Shown: positions 7,653 to 10,266 of the stretch, in pieces
Numbering within the stretch: the first letter of the stretch is position 1
Layout of the letters: the number at the start of each line of letters is the position of its first letter
Source of the DNA: Cellvibrionales bacterium UBA2034
GTDB lineage: Bacteria; Pseudomonadota; Gammaproteobacteria; Pseudomonadales; UBA7239
DNA length: 10,266 bases
Direction of reading: 5' to 3'
Assembly (NCBI GenBank): GCA_002333095.1
Contig: DDBK01000125.1
Coordinates: forward strand, 3,141-13,406
Made by a program: the position numbers and the translations under genes
The notes under the pieces: model-generated
Told to the model about the DNA's origin: nothing
What the model saw: only the letters and a program-made list of their open reading frames with translations
The model's database searches: none

Positions 7653-8906
7653 TTAAATAGGTGTATGTAGGAACATGCGTTCATCGCCAAACATATCCAG
7701 ACCGGGAGACAACAGGCGAATATAACGGTCAAAATACAGAAACTGTTTCAATAGCAGGGTAAATTCGCGAGGAAAACGGATGCCATGACGACGCCCGAGT
7801 GTTGATACTTGCAAAGTGATGTCATTGAAAAAGTCATCGCTGCCAGAATCCTGCTCAAACTGGCAATAAAGCTGATGTAGGTCGTGTGATAATGCTGCCG
7901 TGTCAACTTTCTGGTTGGTTGCACCGATGCCTGCGAGTGCTTTTGCAATGGCATTGAAATCGCGTGTAGGTGCTGTAGCAACCAGCGACAGCAATGATGC
8001 CCATGTGTCCGGTGAGATGCGTCCAACAATACCAAAATCAATGAAGCCGATACGTCCATCATCCAGCATCATCACATTGCCGGCATGCAAGTCTGCATGA
8101 TAGATCTGGCACTGTGTCAGGCTGAGAAACCATGTGTTAAGTGCATCAATAAGTGCCTGTTCCGAATTTTCCGAACGCTTGCGTACTTCCTCTGTGTTGG
8201 AAAGGGGGACTCCATAAAATCGTTCCATTGTCAGAACACGCTTGCTGGAGGCTGTGCTATATACAGCGGGTACTGTTACATGTTTTATTTCATTTTTGTC
8301 CAGAAATCGTCGATAAGTAGCGATATTTTCTGCTTCACGATGAAAGTCACATTCTTCCAGCATGCCGTTGCGTATTTCCGCCACCATATCTGTAATAGAC
8401 GATTCTGGAATGTGTTTGCTGATTTTTTCCAGCAACATGGCAGAGAACTGCATGAACTGGAAGTCGGTGGTCAGGATGTTTTCTACGCCAGGTTTTTGTA
8501 CTTTTATTACCACATCTTCGCCGCTGAAGAGGCGGGCAGCATGCACTTGTGCAATTGAGGCGGAGGCCAGGGGGGTTGGGTCTATTTCACGAAAATATCG
8601 TGATAGTGTAGGTCCGAATTCGCCCACCAGAACTTTTTCTATCGCAGTAAAGGGCAGTGGCGTGGTTTGATCCAGACAACTCTGGAAAGCCTGCACATAC
8701 TCGTGTGGAAACAGGGAGGGGGAACTGGCGATCAACTGTCCTAGCTTGATGTAGGTTGATCCGAGTGCTTCTACTGTGTCGCGTGCCAGTTCCGGTAGAG
8801 GCATATCGCGATTATTGAGCCACCGCCAGCCACTTTTTTGTAGCACGATGCTGGTCTGGCCGATGCGGCGGGCAGCATGATATCCGGTACGGAGTTTATC
8901 GAACAC
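7653..8906 (-). CDS. ABC1/AarF/UbiB-family atypical protein-kinase-like protein
   Basis: Protein of 417 aa in the ABC1 (AarF, ADCK, UbiB) family of atypical kinase-like ATPases, whose known members support ubiquinone synthesis or lipid homeostasis. Signature elements in order: KxGQ motif YIKLGQ (K54), the Ala-rich nucleotide loop PLASASIAQVHAA, VVIK with K135, ECDFHREAEN, the catalytic-loop-like HADLHAGN (D272, N277), and the metal-binding FIDFG (D290). The start is GTG at 8906; a stop lies upstream in the same frame with no ATG between, and GAGA about eight bases before the GTG may serve as ribosome binding site. Unlike classical UbiB (about 545 aa) it lacks the C-terminal extension with two membrane helices and ends at FLHTPI, and no ubi gene lies beside it, so I do not name it ubiB. 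It is the first gene of the minus-strand run and divergent from tmcA, 32 bp away. It may share a transcript with the SGNH gene 24 bp downstream. Confidence 0.9.
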   Translation of the reverse strand: MFDKLRTGYHAARRIGQTSIVLQKSGWRWLNNRDMPLPELARDTVEALGSTYIKLGQLIASSPSLFPHEYVQAFQSCLDQTTPLPFTAIEKVLVGEFGPTLSRYFREIDPTPLASASIAQVHAARLFSGEDVVIKVQKPGVENILTTDFQFMQFSAMLLEKISKHIPESSITDMVAEIRNGMLEECDFHREAENIATYRRFLDKNEIKHVTVPAVYSTASSKRVLTMERFYGVPLSNTEEVRKRSENSEQALIDALNTWFLSLTQCQIYHADLHAGNVMMLDDGRIGFIDFGIVGRISPDTWASLLSLVATAPTRDFNAIAKALAGIGATNQKVDTAALSHDLHQLYCQFEQDSGSDDFFNDITLQVSTLGRRHGIRFPREFTLLLKQFLYFDRYIRLLSPGLDMFGDERMFLHTPI

Positions 8907-8911
8907 GGCAC

Positions 8912-8940
8912 TTGTCTCACGATAGGTGTCTGGCCATTAT
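8912..8940 (+). promoter_or_regulatory. Weak candidate sigma70 promoter for tmcA
   Basis: TTGTCT (8912-8917) and CATTAT (8935-8940) are separated by 17 bp, each with four of six consensus matches. The start of transcription would be near 8947, past the ATG at 8939, so this promoter would fit only if translation begins downstream, for example at TTG 8972. It overlaps the opposing ABC1-gene promoter candidate at the -10 box. Matches are modest and could be chance. Confidence 0.25.
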
Positions 8941-8963
8941 GCACGGTGCTATCTATGGGGCAA
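8936..8963 (-). promoter_or_regulatory. Candidate sigma70 promoter for the ABC1 kinase gene
   Basis: On the minus strand, TTGCCC (8963-8958, four of six matches to TTGACA) and CATAAT (8941-8936, five of six matches to TATAAT) are separated by 16 bp. Transcription would begin near 8929, leaving a short leader of about 23 bases before the GTG at 8906. The -10 box overlaps the annotated ATG of tmcA on the other strand. This is a pattern match by eye only. Confidence 0.4.
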
Positions 8964-10266
8964 TCATCGTTTTGAGCACTGAAATTCCAGCGTCAACATT
9001 GCTTGATATCCAGACTGCTCTGGCCAGTCTGATGAAGCAGGCGCAAGTGGGCGGGCATCGCGCTATTCTTGTACTGTCCGGCTCACCTGACTGGTGTTGT
9101 GCTGCAGCTACAGGGCTGTTTTCGGGCTGTATGAATGCTGTATGGATTGGTACACGTGCAACCAGCGCCATACCACCTGGCAAGGCGCGTCAGGTGCTGG
9201 GGTCTGAGTATGCGCTGGCCATAGTTGATGCCCACGATGGACTGCACCCTGATGCATTGGCGGCAGTGTGCGGCACGGTGGTTGCTGGTGGTGTACTGGT
9301 GTTGCTCACGCCGCCCTGGCGGCAATGGCCGCTATTGCCTGATCCAGACTATGACCGGCTTGCCAGTTACCCGCATGACTGGCGCCAGTTGCCACACCGC
9401 TTCATTGCCTGTCTGCAGCAATCGCTCGATATATCCTTACAGCAAGTGGGTTGCCTGCATCTGCAGGAGCAGGATTGCCCTGTGTTTCCTGATCAACTCC
9501 GGTTGCCTTGGCCATTGATAACGGTTGGCATTTCAGCTGGCCAGCCTTCGCTTGCCCAACAGAATTGCTTACAGCAACTGTCTGTCCACTCTGGCGTGTC
9601 TGTGCTGTTGGCCGGGCGGGGGCATGGGAAGTCTGCATTGTTAGGCTTTGCTGCCAGGCAATATCAGGAGCAGGGGCAAAATGTCCTGCTTGTGGCGCCA
9701 TCACGTGCAGCAGCGGCTAGCGTATTCCGTCACGCGGGAGACAATCTGGCGTTCAGGGCGCCAGATATGTTGTTACAGGATGAATCCATCCTTGCCGATA
9801 TATTGCTGATTGATGAGGCTGCAGCTATTCCCCAGCCAATACTGCTGGCACTTTTGCAGCGTTTTCCCCGCGTCCTGCTTTCTACGACTACAGATGGTTA
9901 TAAAGGCACAGGCCAGGGGTTTGTATTGCGCTTCCTGCGCGAATTAAGCCGGCGCGATCCTGGTTGGCAACGCTTGACGCTCGATGCCCCCGTGCGCTGG
10001 ACAGCCAATGATCCGCTGGAGCGCTGGCTGTATCGATCATTGTTACTGGACGCACAAGAACCAGCCGTCGACAGTGATGCCGATATATCAGAGGCAGTGT
10101 TTGAAAAGCTGGAACAATCGACGTTAGCAGCCAATGCTAGTTTGCTAACGGGTATCTATGGCTTGCTGCGATCAGCGCACTATCGGACGACGCCAGATGA
10201 TTTACGTTTTCTGTTGGACGCACCGATGTTGTCCTTATACAGACTGGCACTGGCAGGAAAGACCAT
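8939..10266 (+). CDS. tmcA: tRNA(Met) cytidine acetyltransferase TmcA, N-terminal part (cut by window end)
   Basis: The frame is open from ATG 8939 to the right edge (442 complete codons). TmcA makes N4-acetylcytidine at the wobble base of elongator tRNA(Met), using acetyl-CoA and ATP. Visible are the N-terminal domain (RAILVLSGSPDWC, then AIVDAHDG and a LLTPPW segment) and the RNA-helicase-like domain. That domain has Walker A LLAGRGHGKSALLG (K231), Walker B LLIDEAAAIPQP (D292, E293) and STTTDGYKGTGQGF, then HYRTTPDDLRFLLDAP, each matching E. coli TmcA in order. The GNAT acetyltransferase domain must lie beyond the window. From ATG 8939 the protein carries about 21 residues more before LVLSG than E. 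coli TmcA. A TTG at 8972, preceded by GGGG at 8957-8960, would shorten this and fits a possible promoter at 8912-8940, so the start is uncertain. Base composition is G+C-richer than in the kinase genes. Confidence 0.93.
   Translation, partial: MHGAIYGAIIVLSTEIPASTLLDIQTALASLMKQAQVGGHRAILVLSGSPDWCCAAATGLFSGCMNAVWIGTRATSAIPPGKARQVLGSEYALAIVDAHDGLHPDALAAVCGTVVAGGVLVLLTPPWRQWPLLPDPDYDRLASYPHDWRQLPHRFIACLQQSLDISLQQVGCLHLQEQDCPVFPDQLRLPWPLITVGISAGQPSLAQQNCLQQLSVHSGVSVLLAGRGHGKSALLGFAARQYQEQGQNVLLVAPSRAAAASVFRHAGDNLAFRAPDMLLQDESILADILLIDEAAAIPQPILLALLQRFPRVLLSTTTDGYKGTGQGFVLRFLRELSRRDPGWQRLTLDAPVRWTANDPLERWLYRSLLLDAQEPAVDSDADISEAVFEKLEQSTLAANASLLTGIYGLLRSAHYRTTPDDLRFLLDAPMLSLYRLALAGKT

Noticed and set aside
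8085..8558. 157-codon plus-strand open frame antisense to the ABC1 kinase.
   Set aside because: It is the complement of well-conserved kinase motifs, has no recognisable domain and no separate start signals.
7653..8906. Naming the ABC1 kinase ubiB.
   Set aside because: The C-terminal membrane helices are missing and no ubi gene is adjacent, so only the family can be supported.
9083..9704. Minus-strand open frames (9083-9325, 9402-9704) inside tmcA.
   Set aside because: They are shadows of the TmcA frame, which matches E. coli TmcA motif by motif.

Overview
This window looks like part of a gammaproteobacterial chromosome. The best lineage marker is the right-hand gene on the + strand. It reads as the N-terminal two thirds of TmcA, the tRNA(Met) cytidine acetyltransferase typical of Gammaproteobacteria. 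Genes are densely packed, the standard genetic code applies, and there is no intergenic stretch over 40 bases. No tRNA, rRNA, CRISPR array, transposase or convincing terminator was seen.

Layout, left to right. Positions 1-104 (-) are the first 34 codons of an acyltransferase-3 (AT3) membrane protein that runs off the left edge. Positions 101-2458 (-) and 2455-5223 (-) are two tandem membrane hybrid histidine kinases of the 7TM-DISM type. Positions 5192-6622 (-) are a Tat-exported sulfatase of the iduronate-2-sulfatase-like kind. Positions 6615-7628 (-) are a membrane-anchored SGNH/GDSL hydrolase. Positions 7653-8906 (-) are an ABC1/AarF-family atypical kinase. From 8939 (+) to the right edge is tmcA, divergent from everything else.

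The minus-strand genes read right to left: ABC1 kinase, SGNH hydrolase, sulfatase, 922-aa kinase, 785-aa kinase, AT3. From the SGNH gene on, each gene overlaps or abuts the next (8 bp, 32 bp or a 4-bp gap, 4 bp ATGA, 4 bp ATGA). They are therefore very probably one translationally coupled operon. AT3 proteins move acyl groups across the inner membrane, SGNH proteins transfer or remove them on glycans outside, and sulfatases remove sulfate esters. The cassette is best read as a surface or exopolysaccharide editing module with two sensors built in. The larger kinase has the domain order and approximate size of RetS, and the smaller those of LadS, the opposing 7TM-DISM regulators of exopolysaccharide and biofilm in Pseudomonas. 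Co-transcription of two such kinases with glycan-modifying enzymes is the main point of interest.

Base composition changes across the window. Both kinase genes are strongly AT-rich with many T/A runs, whereas tmcA and the ABC1 kinase are richer in G+C. This suggests that at least the kinase part has a different history from the tmcA side.
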